64,000 bases of DNA from Allobosea sp. (GTDB lineage: Bacteria; Pseudomonadota; Alphaproteobacteria; Rhizobiales; Beijerinckiaceae), in NCBI RefSeq assembly GCF_017308015.1, contig NZ_JAFKFW010000010.1:1-64000 (forward strand), given 5' to 3'. A program made the position numbers and the translations under genes. Below, in pieces: positions 47,637 through 57,061 of the stretch. How positions within the stretch are numbered: position 1 is the first letter of the stretch; each line of letters opens with the position of its first letter. Below the pieces are notes generated by a model. It ran no database searches, was not told the DNA's origin, and saw only the letters and a program-made list of their open reading frames with translations.

Positions 47637-49505
47637 TCACAGCACCCAGGTCGAGAGCCCGGGTACGAGGGCGATGACGACGAGACCGACCAGCAGGGCG
47701 ACGAGATAGGGCCAGATCGCGCCCATCGCCTCGTCCGGCGAGACGTTGCCGATCTTGCAGGCAATGTAGAAGCCGATGCCGATCGGTGGCGTCATCAGGC
47801 CGATATTCATCGCGGTGACCACGACCATCGAATAATGCACGTCGTTGATGCCGAGATTCTTGGCGATCGGGAACATCAATGGTGCCATCAGCACGATCGC
47901 CGGCAGGCCCTCGAGGATGCAGCCGAGGATCATGAAGACGACGATTGTCACCGCCATGAAGGTCAGCCAGCCGCCCGGGAGGTTCGCCATGAAGCTGGCG
48001 AGGTCTCGGGCGAAACCGGTCTGGGTCAGTGCCCAGGCCATGGCGAGCGCGGTGCCGAGGATCATCAGGATCGCGCCGGAAAGCGCCGCTGTCTCGACCA
48101 GCATCTGGTAGAACTTGCCGAGGCGGATGCCGCCATAGAGCAAGATGCCGATGATCAGCGCGTAGAGCACCGCGATGGTCGAGACCTCGGTCGCGGTGGC
48201 GACGCCGCCGCCGACGGCCGCGCGGATGATGAAGGGCAGGACGAGCGCGGGAGCTGCGATCAGCGCCGCCTTGCCGATGACGGAGAAGGGCGCCCGGCGT
48301 ACGCCTTTCATGTCCTCGGCCATCGCCTTCCAGCGGGCGAGGCCCGCGAGCGCGACCAGCAGCACGCCGGCGATGACGAAGCCGGCATTGAACAGCCCCG
48401 CGATCGAGACGCCGGCGACGGAGCCGAGCACGATCAGCACGATCGAGGGCGGTACGGTGTCGGCCATCGCCGCGCCGGTCGAAAGCAGTGCGATGAGGTC
48501 CTTGGGCTTGTAGCCGCGCCGCTTCATCTCGGGGAACAGGGCCGGCGCGACCGTGGCCATGTCCGAAACCTTCGAGCCCGAGATGCCCGACACCAGGAAG
48601 AGCGAGCCGAGCAGCACATAGGACATGCCGGCACGGACATGGCCGAGCATGGAGGCGAGGAAATCGACGATCGCCTTGCCCATGCCGGTGGCGTCGAGAA
48701 TGCAGCCGAGCAGGACGAAGATCGGCACCGAGAGCAGGATGATGCTCGACATGCCCTCGTCCATGCGCCCGATCATCACGACCGTGGGGACGCTGGTCGA
48801 GAACGTCAGGAAGCAGAGCGTGCCTAACCCGAAGCAGAAGGCGATCGGCACGCCAGCGACGAGGCAGAGCGCGACGACGCCGATCAGGAAGATGAGGATG
48901 TTGAGATAGCCGAGCTTCTTGAAGGTCGGCGTGCCCAGCCAGAACAGCAGGCCGAGCCCCGCGACCAGCAGGGCAGTCAGTACGAGATCGCGCGGGCGGG
49001 CGGTCTTCACCGCGTAGCGCAGCGCCAGCAGCAGCATCAGGATGACGCCGGTGGCGATGGCCGAGACGCGCCAGCTATTGGGGATGTTGAGCGCCGCCGA
49101 GGTGACGTAGCTTTCCTCGATCGCATAATCGATCGCCGGATAGACCATGGCGGCGAGGAACGCCGCAGCGGCCAGCAGCGCGAAGGTCTCGACGAAGCCG
49201 CGCAGCCGCTCCGGCATCATGTTGACGAAGAGCGTCAGCCGCAGATGCTCGTTGCGGTCGATGGCGATGGCCGAGCCGAGCATGGCGAGCCAGATGAAGG
49301 AGATCGAGGCGACCTCGTCGACCCAGACAAAGGGCAGCGAGAAGACGTAGCGCGAGGTCACGCCGAGCAGCAGCACGCAGACGATGAAGGCGACGAGCGC
49401 GGCGGCGACGAACTCGACCGGGCGCATGATCGCCGAGCCCGGGCGGGCGTCCTCGTTCTCGCTCAGGTTTTCCGGCAAGGTCAGCGTATCGACGACATCG
49501 ACCAT
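47637..49505 (-). CDS. TRAP transporter fused small/large permease (DctQM)
   Basis: A 622-residue membrane protein. Residues about 20-180 are the four-helix small subunit DctQ (AALVAFIVCVLLLGVTSRYV, then VDEVASISFIWLAMLG). A linker helix pair follows, then the large DctM part from about 185, with GVPIAFCFGLGTLCFL, FVLLGCILDATGMGKAIVDF and LITPPIG-like GLMTPPIGIGFYIA. Fused DctQM proteins are a known TRAP subclass. It drives sodium-dependent uptake with the DctP protein encoded next. It diverges from the IclR gene. Confidence 0.93.
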   Translation of the reverse strand: MVDVVDTLTLPENLSENEDARPGSAIMRPVEFVAAALVAFIVCVLLLGVTSRYVFSLPFVWVDEVASISFIWLAMLGSAIAIDRNEHLRLTLFVNMMPERLRGFVETFALLAAAAFLAAMVYPAIDYAIEESYVTSAALNIPNSWRVSAIATGVILMLLLALRYAVKTARPRDLVLTALLVAGLGLLFWLGTPTFKKLGYLNILIFLIGVVALCLVAGVPIAFCFGLGTLCFLTFSTSVPTVVMIGRMDEGMSSIILLSVPIFVLLGCILDATGMGKAIVDFLASMLGHVRAGMSYVLLGSLFLVSGISGSKVSDMATVAPALFPEMKRRGYKPKDLIALLSTGAAMADTVPPSIVLIVLGSVAGVSIAGLFNAGFVIAGVLLVALAGLARWKAMAEDMKGVRRAPFSVIGKAALIAAPALVLPFIIRAAVGGGVATATEVSTIAVLYALIIGILLYGGIRLGKFYQMLVETAALSGAILMILGTALAMAWALTQTGFARDLASFMANLPGGWLTFMAVTIVVFMILGCILEGLPAIVLMAPLMFPIAKNLGINDVHYSMVVVTAMNIGLMTPPIGIGFYIACKIGNVSPDEAMGAIWPYLVALLVGLVVIALVPGLSTWVL

Positions 49506-49620
49506 GCGGCGGCCTCAGGCGCCAATCGCCGGGCGCAATCCGCCCGCTACGCAGAATGCCTCGGTGGCCATCGTTCCGTTCCTCCCTCCGCGCCGATCTT
49601 GTGATGCCGTCGGCGTCGAT

Positions 49621-49631
49621 TGTGGTCCACA
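49621..49631. promoter_or_regulatory. Palindrome TGTGG-T-CCACA between dctQM and iclR
   Basis: A perfect 5-bp-arm palindrome at 49621-49631. It contains GGTCCACACT (49624-49633), which recurs as GGTCCATACT at 49730-49739, so the two may be operators for the same regulator. Confidence 0.5.
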
Positions 49632-49731
49632 CTGTGAATAGCCGGGCAGTGGGACGGACGGCAGATTACACGAGGGAAGCGGCATTGCAATCCGCAAAGC
49701 GCCCATCTACGGTTGGAAGATAAGAATAAGG

Positions 49732-49744
49732 TCCATACTATGGA
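49732..49744. promoter_or_regulatory. Palindrome TCCATA-C-TATGGA overlapping the iclR start
   Basis: A perfect 6-bp-arm palindrome at 49732-49744 that covers the ATG of the IclR gene at 49740. Binding here would block iclR expression, as expected for autoregulation. Confidence 0.5.
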
Positions 49745-50627
49745 TCAATTGGAGGAGCGTTTGCCGCAGAATTCCGTGCCGCAAGCCGGCTTGTCCGGCT
49801 CCCAGAGCGTCGATCGCGCTCTGGGACTGCTTTCGCTGATCGGGCGGGAGCCGGCCGACGGCCTGCCGCTTGGCGAGATCGTCTCCGGCAGCGGCCTCAA
49901 CAAACCGACGGCCCGGCGCTTGCTGCTGGCATTGATGCGGGCGGGACTGGTCGAGCAGGAACCGCAGACGCGGCGCTATTGCCTCGGCGAGCAGGCTTTC
50001 GTGCTCGGCGTGCTGGCGGCGCGGCGCCATGGCCTGCTCGAGATCGCGATGGACGGCCTGAGGCGGCTTTCGGCCGAGACGCAGGACACGAGCTTCCTGA
50101 CCGTTCGGCGGGAGAATTACGCGATCTGTCTGCATCGGGAGGAGGGGACCTATCCGGTGCGCACCCATGCTCTGCAGGCCGGCGACCAGCATCCGCTCGG
50201 TGTCGGTGCCGGCTCGCTCGCGATGCTGGCGGCGCTGCCGGACGACGATGTGGACCGGGTCATCGCGGCCAATGAAGCCGTGTTGATGGCACGCTATCCC
50301 GGCTTCGCGCCGGAGGCTCTGCGCGCCGATATCGCAGCGACGCGCGCGCGGGGGGGCTCGCTCAATCCCGGACGGCTCGTCGCCAGTTCGTGGGGTGTCG
50401 GCCGGGCCTTCCGCTACCCTGACGGGCGTATCGCTGGCGCCCTCTCGATCGCCGCGATCGATAGCCGGATGCTGCCGCCCCGGCAGGCGGAGCTGTCGCT
50501 CCTGCTGGCGCGCGAGGCCGAGCGGCTGGAAGCGCTTCTCAAGCAGATGTTCGTATCCAAGCGGGGCTCGCGGCCGACCATCTCGACTGCCTTGCGACCC
50601 ATCGAGACAGGGAGAGCCGCACGATGA
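49740..50627 (+). CDS. IclR family transcriptional regulator
   Basis: A 295-residue regulator. The N-terminal winged helix (about 22-85) reads SVDRALGLLSLIGREPADGL, then NKPTARRLLLALMRAGLVEQ. The C-terminal GAF-like effector domain has FLTVRRENYAICLHREEG and LGVGAGSLAMLAALP. ATG 49740 is preceded by AAGG; a TTG lies at 49713. It diverges from the TRAP operon and overlaps the next gene by ATGA, so it probably controls both. The effector may be the transported acid. Confidence 0.9.
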   Translation: MDQLEERLPQNSVPQAGLSGSQSVDRALGLLSLIGREPADGLPLGEIVSGSGLNKPTARRLLLALMRAGLVEQEPQTRRYCLGEQAFVLGVLAARRHGLLEIAMDGLRRLSAETQDTSFLTVRRENYAICLHREEGTYPVRTHALQAGDQHPLGVGAGSLAMLAALPDDDVDRVIAANEAVLMARYPGFAPEALRADIAATRARGGSLNPGRLVASSWGVGRAFRYPDGRIAGALSIAAIDSRMLPPRQAELSLLLAREAERLEALLKQMFVSKRGSRPTISTALRPIETGRAAR

Positions 50628-52258
50628 ACTCAACAACCGGCGCTCCGACCGGGGGCGTCGTGCCGATGACGCGGCGCGTGATGAACCTCGCCCATATCGC
50701 GACGCAGAACGCGCGGCGCCTGCCCGCGCAGCCCGCCTTCATCTGGGGTGAGACGGTGCTGGACTGGGCCGAGATCGACGCACAGGTTTCGGCGCTCGCG
50801 GCGGGATTGCGCGCTCGCGGCATCGGCAAGGGCGATCGCGTGCTCGTCCATTCCAAGAACTGCGACGCGATGTTCGTGTCGATGTTCGCGACCTTCCGGC
50901 TCGGCGCCGTCTGGGTGCCGACGAATTTCCGTCTGCTGCCGGACGAGGTTGCTTATCTCGCGACCGCCTCTGGCGCCAAGGCCTTCCTCTGCCATGGCGA
51001 TTTCCCCGAGCACGCGGCGGCCGTCGCGGCTGCGAGCCCGGCGCCGGAATTCATCTGGCGGATCGGCGAGGGGACGTTCGGCGCGGACGAGGTCGGTGCC
51101 GTGATTGCGAGCCATCGCGGCGAGAGGGTCGAGAACGCGGCGGTCGAGCATGACGATCCCTGCTGGTTCTTCTTCACCTCCGGCACGACCGGGCGTTCCA
51201 AGGCGGCCGTGCTGACCCATGGCCAGATGGGCTTCGTCATCACCAACCATCTGTGCGACCTCGTGCCCGGCTCGACCGAGAAGGATGCCTCGCTGGTCGT
51301 GGCGCCGCTCTCGCATGGCGCGGGCGTGCATCAGCTCATGATCTCGGCGCGCGGGGCGACCTCGATCCTGCTGCCGACCGAGCGTTTCGACATCGACGAG
51401 GCCTACCGACTGATCGCGAAGCACCGCGTCAGCAACATCTTCACCGTGCCGACGATCCTGAAGATGCTGGTCGAGCACCCCGCCGCCGACCAGCACGATC
51501 ACTCCAGCCTGCGCTACATCATCTATGCGGGCGCGCCGATGTATCGCGAGGACCAGAAGGCGGCGCTGAAAAAACTCGGCAAGGTCATCGTGCAGTATTT
51601 CGGGCTGGGCGAGGTCACCGGCAACATCACGGTGCTGCCGCCCGCCCTGCACGAGGCCGAGGACGGGCCCAACGCCCGTATCGGCACCTGCGGCTTCGAG
51701 CGCACGGGTATGCAGGTCCAGATTCAGGGCGAGGACGGGAAAGAGGTCGAGCCGGGCGTGCAGGGCGAGATCTGCGTGATCGGGCCGGCCGTCTTCGCGG
51801 GCTATTACGACAACCCGGAAGCCAATGCGAAATCCTTCCGAAACGGCTGGTTCCGCACCGGCGATCTCGGCCATATGGACGAACAGGGCTTCGTCTACAT
51901 CACCGGCCGCGCTTCGGACATGTACATTTCCGGTGGCTCGAACATCTATCCGCGCGAGATCGAGGAGAAGATCCTGACCCATCCGGCGATCGCGGAGGTT
52001 GCGGTGCTCGGGGTGCCCGATCCGGTCTGGGGCGAGATCGGCATCGCCGTTTGCGTCAACCGGCCGGGCCAGAACGCGACGGAAGCCGAGATCGCCGATT
52101 TCCTCGGGCCGAGGATCGCCCGCTACAAGATGCCGAAGCGCTTCCTGTTCTGGGAGGCCCTGCCGAAATCGGGCTATGGCAAGGTGCCGAAGCGTCTCGT
52201 CAAGGACGAGCTGGAGAAGCGCGGCGAGCTCGATTTCCTGAAGGGGAAGTCGTCGTGA
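50624..52258 (+). CDS. Acyl-CoA synthetase (AMP-binding, class I adenylate-forming)
   Basis: A 544-residue ligase that activates a carboxylic acid to its CoA thioester with ATP. The P-loop A3 motif is FFFTSGTTGRSKAAV (about residue 180). A5 is YFGLGEVTG, A7 is GWFRTGDLG, A8 is YITGRASDMYISGGSNIYPREIE in two parts, and the C-terminal lysine lies in PKSGYGKVPKR. The sequence is close to medium/long-chain or aromatic acid ligases. The ATGA overlap with iclR and GTGA overlap with the next gene show one coupled operon. Confidence 0.88.
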   Translation: MNSTTGAPTGGVVPMTRRVMNLAHIATQNARRLPAQPAFIWGETVLDWAEIDAQVSALAAGLRARGIGKGDRVLVHSKNCDAMFVSMFATFRLGAVWVPTNFRLLPDEVAYLATASGAKAFLCHGDFPEHAAAVAAASPAPEFIWRIGEGTFGADEVGAVIASHRGERVENAAVEHDDPCWFFFTSGTTGRSKAAVLTHGQMGFVITNHLCDLVPGSTEKDASLVVAPLSHGAGVHQLMISARGATSILLPTERFDIDEAYRLIAKHRVSNIFTVPTILKMLVEHPAADQHDHSSLRYIIYAGAPMYREDQKAALKKLGKVIVQYFGLGEVTGNITVLPPALHEAEDGPNARIGTCGFERTGMQVQIQGEDGKEVEPGVQGEICVIGPAVFAGYYDNPEANAKSFRNGWFRTGDLGHMDEQGFVYITGRASDMYISGGSNIYPREIEEKILTHPAIAEVAVLGVPDPVWGEIGIAVCVNRPGQNATEAEIADFLGPRIARYKMPKRFLFWEALPKSGYGKVPKRLVKDELEKRGELDFLKGKSS

Positions 52259-53106
52259 GGCGGATCGAGCAGCCCGGCACGGGCACGCCCGAGCGCATCC
52301 AGTGGGTGGAATGCGGTGGGCGCGCGTTTTCGCTGACGCTGCCGGCCGGCGTGCCGCTCCTGGAGGCGGTGAGGAGCGGCTTCGCGGCCGAGGGGTTCGC
52401 CTCGGGCGTGGTGAAGCTCGACGGGCTGAAGCTTGCGCCTTTCGCGTATGTGATGCCGGCCCTGTCGAAGACACCGGAACATGCGGCCTTCTACAGCGAT
52501 ACGTATCGGCCTGACGGCGGGGCGCGGATCGAAGTCGGCGCGATGACCTTCGGCCAGCGCGACGGGGCGCCGTTCTTCCATGCCCATGCGCTCTGGATGG
52601 AGGGCGATGGCAAGCGCAGCGGCGGGCATATCCTGCCCGACGAGACGACCGCGGCCGAGTCGATCACGCTGCAGGCGATCGGGCTCGACGGGGCGGTTTT
52701 CACTGCCGAGCCGGATAGCGAGACGCATTTCAAGCTGTTCGGGCCGGTGGCGGCTGCGCCCGGTAGCGCCGGGGTAGGGCGCTTCTTCGCACTGCGCGTG
52801 AAGCCGAATGTCGATTTCTGCGGAGCGCTGGAAGCGTTCTGCGCCGAACGCGGGATTCGCGAGGCGGCGATCCATGGCGGCGTCGGATCGACCATCGGCG
52901 CGCGGTTCACGGATGGCAGCGTGATCGAGAATTTCGCGACGGAGGTTGCGATCACGGAAGGGCGGATCGCCCGCGGTGATGGCGGCTTCGAAGCGGCGAT
53001 CGATGTCGCGCTGGTCGACTATAGCGGTGCGCTGGCTAGCGGGCGGTTGAAGCGCGGCGACAATCCCGTTCTGATGACCTTCGAACTGGTGCTGGAGGCG
53101 CGCTGA
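52255..53106 (+). CDS. Protein with two PPC/PCC (DUF296-like) domains
   Basis: A 283-residue soluble protein. The first half has GVVKLDGLKLAPFAYVMPAL and FFHAHALWMEGDG followed by SGGHILPDETTAAES, the HxH and GGH motifs of the PPC/DUF296 fold. The second half repeats the fold with FFALRVKPN, AAIHGGVGSTIG and VDYSGALASGRL. PPC domains are best known from AT-hook proteins, but stand-alone bacterial forms are of unknown function. It starts at GTG 52255, overlapping the CoA-ligase stop, so the two are translationally coupled. Confidence 0.75.
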   Translation: MRRIEQPGTGTPERIQWVECGGRAFSLTLPAGVPLLEAVRSGFAAEGFASGVVKLDGLKLAPFAYVMPALSKTPEHAAFYSDTYRPDGGARIEVGAMTFGQRDGAPFFHAHALWMEGDGKRSGGHILPDETTAAESITLQAIGLDGAVFTAEPDSETHFKLFGPVAAAPGSAGVGRFFALRVKPNVDFCGALEAFCAERGIREAAIHGGVGSTIGARFTDGSVIENFATEVAITEGRIARGDGGFEAAIDVALVDYSGALASGRLKRGDNPVLMTFELVLEAR

Positions 53107-53118
53107 CGCCGTGAAGCG

Positions 53119-54744
53119 TCAACCACCTTGCTGCTTTGCGATTTCCCGATTGCGCAGGTCCTTGCGCATGATCTTGCCGGTCGCGGTCAACGGCAGCTCC
53201 GTCACGAACTCGACCTCGCGCGGATATTGATAGGCCGCCAGCCGGTCGCGCACGAAGGCCTGGATCTCGGTGGCCAGTTCCGCCGTCGGTACCACATCGG
53301 GCTTCGGCAGCACGAAGGCCTTCACGATCTCGGTGCGGACGGGATCGGGCACGCCGACCACCGCGACCATCAGCACGGCGGGATGACGGATGATGCAATC
53401 CTCGATATCGCCGGGGCCGATGCGATAGGAGCCGGACGAGATGATGTCGTCGTCGCGGCCCTGGAACCAGAAATAGCCGTCATCGTCGCGTGCACCGCTA
53501 TCGCCGGTGACGAGCCAGTCGCCGATGAACTTCGCGGCCGTCGCCTCGGGCTGGTTCCAGTATTCCAGCATCATCACCGGATCGGGGCGCGCCACCGCGA
53601 TCAGCCCCTGCTCGCCATCAGGCAGTTCGCGCCCTTCCGGTGAGATCACCGCGACACGGTGACCGGGCACCACACGGCCCATCGAGCCGGGCTTCACGGG
53701 ATAGAGGCTTGCACAGTTGGAGACGAGCAGGTTCGCTTCGGTCTGGCCGTAGAACTCGTTGACCGGGAAACCGAAGGTCTCGCGGCTCCAGTCGAGCATG
53801 TCGGCGCCGAGCGTTTCGCCGCCCGTACCGATCGAGCGCATGGCGTAGCCGAAGCGCTGGGGATTTTTGACCTGCCGCATCAGCTTCAGCGCGGTCGGCG
53901 GCAGGAAGGCATTGCGCACCTTGTGGCGCGCCATCAGCGCGAAGGCGGCCTCGGGATCGAACTTGCGGGCGCGGGTCGCCAGGACCGGCACGCCGCAATA
54001 GAGGCTGGGCAGGAGCACGTCGAGCAGCCCGCCGATCCAGGCCCAGTCCGCCGGGGTCCAGAACAGGTCATGCGCCTGCGGGAAGAATTCCTGCGGCATC
54101 TGAACGCCCGGCAGATGGCCGAGCAGGACGCGATGGGCATGCAGCGCACCTTTCGGCTTACCTGTCGTGCCGGAGGTGTAGATGATCACGGCGGGATCGT
54201 CGGCGCGCGTATCGGCGGGCGTGAAGCGATCGGAGGCTTTCGCCATCTCCGCCTCGAAATCGAGATGGCCGGCGCCGCCGACGACGAAGATCTTGCGCAG
54301 GTTCGGCAGGGCGTCGCGGATCGCCTCGACCTTGCCGATATTTTCGGCGTCGGTGACGAGCACGCTGGCGCCGCTATGGCCGAGGCGGTGCTCCAGGGCC
54401 TCCGGCCCGAACAGGATGAAGAGCGGCAGCGCGATGGCGCCGAGCTTGTAGGCGCCGAGATGGGCGATCGCGGTCTGCGGCGATTGCGGCAGGAGGATGC
54501 CGACGCGTTCGCCCGGCCCGATGCCGTGAGCGCTGAGCAGATTGGCGAAGCGGTTCGAGGCGCGGGACAGCTCGTCGAAGGAGAGCGTTGCGAGTTTTCC
54601 GCCGTCCTCCTCGAAGATCAGGGCCGGTTTGCCGGTGCCGTCGGCATGGGCATCCGAGCAGGCGGTGCCGATGTTGAAGCGCTCCGGAATGCGCCAGGCG
54701 AAGGCGTCCAGCGTCTCGCGATAGGTTGCGCGGCGTTCGAGCAT
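53119..54744 (-). CDS. AMP-dependent acyl-CoA/acetyl-CoA synthetase-like enzyme
   Basis: A 541-residue adenylate-forming ligase. A3 is IYTSGTTGKPKGALHAH, A5 FYGQTEANLLVSNC, A7 DWLVTGDSGARDDDGYFWFQ, A8 GRDDDIISSGSYRIGPGDIE, and the catalytic lysine lies in LPLTATGKIMRK. The A8 form GRDDDIISSGYRI resembles acetyl/medium-chain acyl-CoA synthetases. ATG 54744 has GGAG six bases before it. It is on the opposite strand to the preceding operon and diverges from the BKACE gene. Confidence 0.88.
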   Translation of the reverse strand: MLERRATYRETLDAFAWRIPERFNIGTACSDAHADGTGKPALIFEEDGGKLATLSFDELSRASNRFANLLSAHGIGPGERVGILLPQSPQTAIAHLGAYKLGAIALPLFILFGPEALEHRLGHSGASVLVTDAENIGKVEAIRDALPNLRKIFVVGGAGHLDFEAEMAKASDRFTPADTRADDPAVIIYTSGTTGKPKGALHAHRVLLGHLPGVQMPQEFFPQAHDLFWTPADWAWIGGLLDVLLPSLYCGVPVLATRARKFDPEAAFALMARHKVRNAFLPPTALKLMRQVKNPQRFGYAMRSIGTGGETLGADMLDWSRETFGFPVNEFYGQTEANLLVSNCASLYPVKPGSMGRVVPGHRVAVISPEGRELPDGEQGLIAVARPDPVMMLEYWNQPEATAAKFIGDWLVTGDSGARDDDGYFWFQGRDDDIISSGSYRIGPGDIEDCIIRHPAVLMVAVVGVPDPVRTEIVKAFVLPKPDVVPTAELATEIQAFVRDRLAAYQYPREVEFVTELPLTATGKIMRKDLRNREIAKQQGG

Positions 54745-54863
54745 GATCGGCTCCGATCTTCGCATGCGTTTGCGCCGATCCTGCCCAGCCGACCTGTGGG
54801 CTGACAAGCCCGAGCGACACAGCTTACGGTTTGCGCAAAATTGCGGGACGGAAGGAAATGCCG

Positions 54864-55757
54864 GTGACCAAGCCGATCTGGGTCGAGGCCGCCATCAACG
54901 GCCCCTGGGGCAAGGAGCGCCAGCCGGGCATTCCGATCAGCATTCCCGATATCGTTGCCGACGGCATCGCTGCCGTCGAGGCGGGCGCGGCCATCGTGCA
55001 TCTGCATGTCTACGACATGGCCACCGGCCGCCAGCGGGACGACTGGCAGCTTTATGCGCAGGCGATCGAAGGCATCCGGGCCAAGGTCGACGCCATCGTC
55101 TATCCGACGATCCCGATCCTCGGCTCGGGCTATGCCGACGACATGATCGGCTCCGGTCGCTACACCCATCTCGAGGAGCTGGCGAAGCGCGGCCTGGCCG
55201 AATGGGGCGTGCTCGATCCCGGTTCCTGCAACTGGACGACCTTCGCGGGTATCCCCGAAGGCGAGGCCGGCTTCATCTACCAGAACCCCGGCGAGCATAT
55301 CCGCGAGGGGATGGAGGTGGCGCAGCGCCACAAGGTCCATCCGAGCTATGCGATCTACGAGCCCGGCTTCACCCGACTCGGCGCGGCCTTGGCCAAGGCC
55401 TATCCGGGCATGCCGATGCCGATCTACCGTTTGATGTTCTCCGACGCTTTCGCCTGGGGCTTTCCGCCGCGCGAATGGGCGCTGGAGGCGCATCTTAGGC
55501 TGCTGGCCGAGGATGCGCCGGAGGCACCGGTGATGATCGCCGGGCTCGGCGTCGATCTCCGCGACCTCATCGGCCCGGCCGTGGCGCGGGGCGTCCATGT
55601 CCGCGGCGGGCTGGAGGATGCGCCGTTCGGCTGCGAGAAGACGAATCGTGAATTGATCGCGGACACCGTCCGACTGGTCGAGGCTGCGGGCGGAAGACCC
55701 GCGAGCGCGGCCGAGGTGCGGGACTGGTTGTCGCGACAGGCCAAGGGAGAGGCATAG
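54864..55757 (+). CDS. BKACE family beta-keto acid cleavage enzyme
   Basis: About 297 residues of the 3-keto-5-aminohexanoate cleavage enzyme family, a zinc TIM barrel that splits a beta-keto acid with acetyl-CoA. Family features are IWVEAAINGPWGKERQPG, AAIVHLHVYDMATGRQ (zinc HLH), and late GVDLRDLIGPAVARGVHVRGGLEDAPF. The substrate varies widely in this family and cannot be predicted. I prefer GTG 54864, six bases after GAAGGAA; ATG 54858 abuts that site. pepT starts inside its stop codon region. Confidence 0.85.
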   Translation: MTKPIWVEAAINGPWGKERQPGIPISIPDIVADGIAAVEAGAAIVHLHVYDMATGRQRDDWQLYAQAIEGIRAKVDAIVYPTIPILGSGYADDMIGSGRYTHLEELAKRGLAEWGVLDPGSCNWTTFAGIPEGEAGFIYQNPGEHIREGMEVAQRHKVHPSYAIYEPGFTRLGAALAKAYPGMPMPIYRLMFSDAFAWGFPPREWALEAHLRLLAEDAPEAPVMIAGLGVDLRDLIGPAVARGVHVRGGLEDAPFGCEKTNRELIADTVRLVEAAGGRPASAAEVRDWLSRQAKGEA

Positions 55758-56986
55758 TGAGCTTGCGCGATAAATTGCTCGAACGGTTCCTGCGCTATGT
55801 CGCGATCGAGAGCCAGAGCGACATGAAGGCGACGAGCCTGCCGAGCACGCCGGGCCAGCAGGTTCTGGCGGAACTGCTCGCCGGCGAGCTGCGCGCGCTC
55901 GGGCTGGAGAACGTCGTCATCGACGACCACGCCACGGTGACGGCGCTGAAGCGCGGCACGAAGCCCGGTGCGCCGCGCATCGGCTTCATCGCTCATGTCG
56001 ATACCGTCGATGTCGGCCTGTCGCCGGTGATCAAGCCGCAGGTGCTGCGCTTCGAGGGCGAGGATCTCTGCCTCAATGCGGAGAAGGACATCTGGCTGCG
56101 CGTCGCCGAGCATCCCGAGATCGCCCCCTACAAGGGCAGCGAGATCGTCTTCAGCGACGGCACCAGCGTCCTCGGCGCCGACAACAAGGCGGCGGTCGCG
56201 ATCGTAATGACGCTGCTGGCGGAGCTTCGTCCCGAGGATGAGCATGGCGACATCCTCGTCGCTTTCGTGCCGGACGAGGAGATCGGCTTGCGCGGTGCCA
56301 AGGCGCTCGACCTCGCCCGGTTCCCCTGCGATTTCGCCTACACGATCGATAGCTGCGAGATCGGCGAGGTCGTCTGGGAGAATTTCAACGCCGCCATGGC
56401 CGAGATCGTCTTCACCGGCGTAACCGCCCATCCGATGTCGGCGAAGGGCGTGCTGGTGAACCCGATCCTGATGGCGCAGGATTACATGGCCGCCTTTGAC
56501 CGGGCGCAGACGCCGGAGAATACGGCTGGCCGCGAGGGCTATACCTGGTTCGTCGAGATCGTCGCCAACTCGGCCGAGGCGGTGCTGCGGGCCAATATCC
56601 GCGATTTCGACAGGGCGTCCTTCGAAGCCCGCAAGCGCCGGATCGGCGAGGTCGCGACGGAGATCGCCAAGCGCTATCCGACCGGGCGCGTCACTTCGGA
56701 CGTGAGCGATGTCTACGGCAACATCGCCGACAGCCTGGGGGATGATCGGCGCTCGGTCGAGCTGCTGATGGCGGCGCTGTCCGAACTGCAGATCGCGCCG
56801 AAGCGGATTCCGATGCGGGGCGGTACGGACGGGGCGGCGCTCTCGGCGCGCGGGCTGCCGACGCCGAATTTCTTCACCGGCGCGCATAATTTCCACTCGC
56901 GCTTCGAGTTCCTGCCGCTGTCGGCCTTCGAGACCTCCTATGAGGTCGCGCGGCATATCTGCCTGCTGGCGGGACAGGGCGCCTAG
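55757..56986 (+). CDS. pepT: Peptidase T (tripeptide aminopeptidase)
   Basis: A 409-residue dizinc M20 aminopeptidase that removes N-terminal residues from tripeptides, cytosolic. Zinc and catalytic residues are visible in IGFIAHVDTVD, SVLGADNKAAVAIVM, FVPDEEIGLRGA, TIDSCEIGEV and the late GAHNFHSRFEFLP. It starts at GTG 55757, overlapping the BKACE TAG by one base, with GGGAGAGG before it. Coupling to BKACE suggests expression with an amino-acid-like catabolic step. Confidence 0.93.
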   Translation: MSLRDKLLERFLRYVAIESQSDMKATSLPSTPGQQVLAELLAGELRALGLENVVIDDHATVTALKRGTKPGAPRIGFIAHVDTVDVGLSPVIKPQVLRFEGEDLCLNAEKDIWLRVAEHPEIAPYKGSEIVFSDGTSVLGADNKAAVAIVMTLLAELRPEDEHGDILVAFVPDEEIGLRGAKALDLARFPCDFAYTIDSCEIGEVVWENFNAAMAEIVFTGVTAHPMSAKGVLVNPILMAQDYMAAFDRAQTPENTAGREGYTWFVEIVANSAEAVLRANIRDFDRASFEARKRRIGEVATEIAKRYPTGRVTSDVSDVYGNIADSLGDDRRSVELLMAALSELQIAPKRIPMRGGTDGAALSARGLPTPNFFTGAHNFHSRFEFLPLSAFETSYEVARHICLLAGQGA

Positions 56987-57061
56987 CACGGCTTGTCGCA
57001 TTGGCGATGGCGTAGTCCGCGCCTACATGAGGTGGGCAGGAACAGCGAAAGCACTATCCGC

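Noticed and set aside
51253-53106. A 617-codon frame covering the CoA ligase end and the PPC protein
   Set aside because: Codons before 52255 are a different frame of the ligase gene. The PPC protein starts at the overlapping GTG.
50624-54744. Non-ribosomal peptide or polyketide system from two adenylating enzymes
   Set aside because: Both are free-standing acyl-CoA-ligase-type enzymes on opposite strands, without carrier, condensation or ketosynthase domains.
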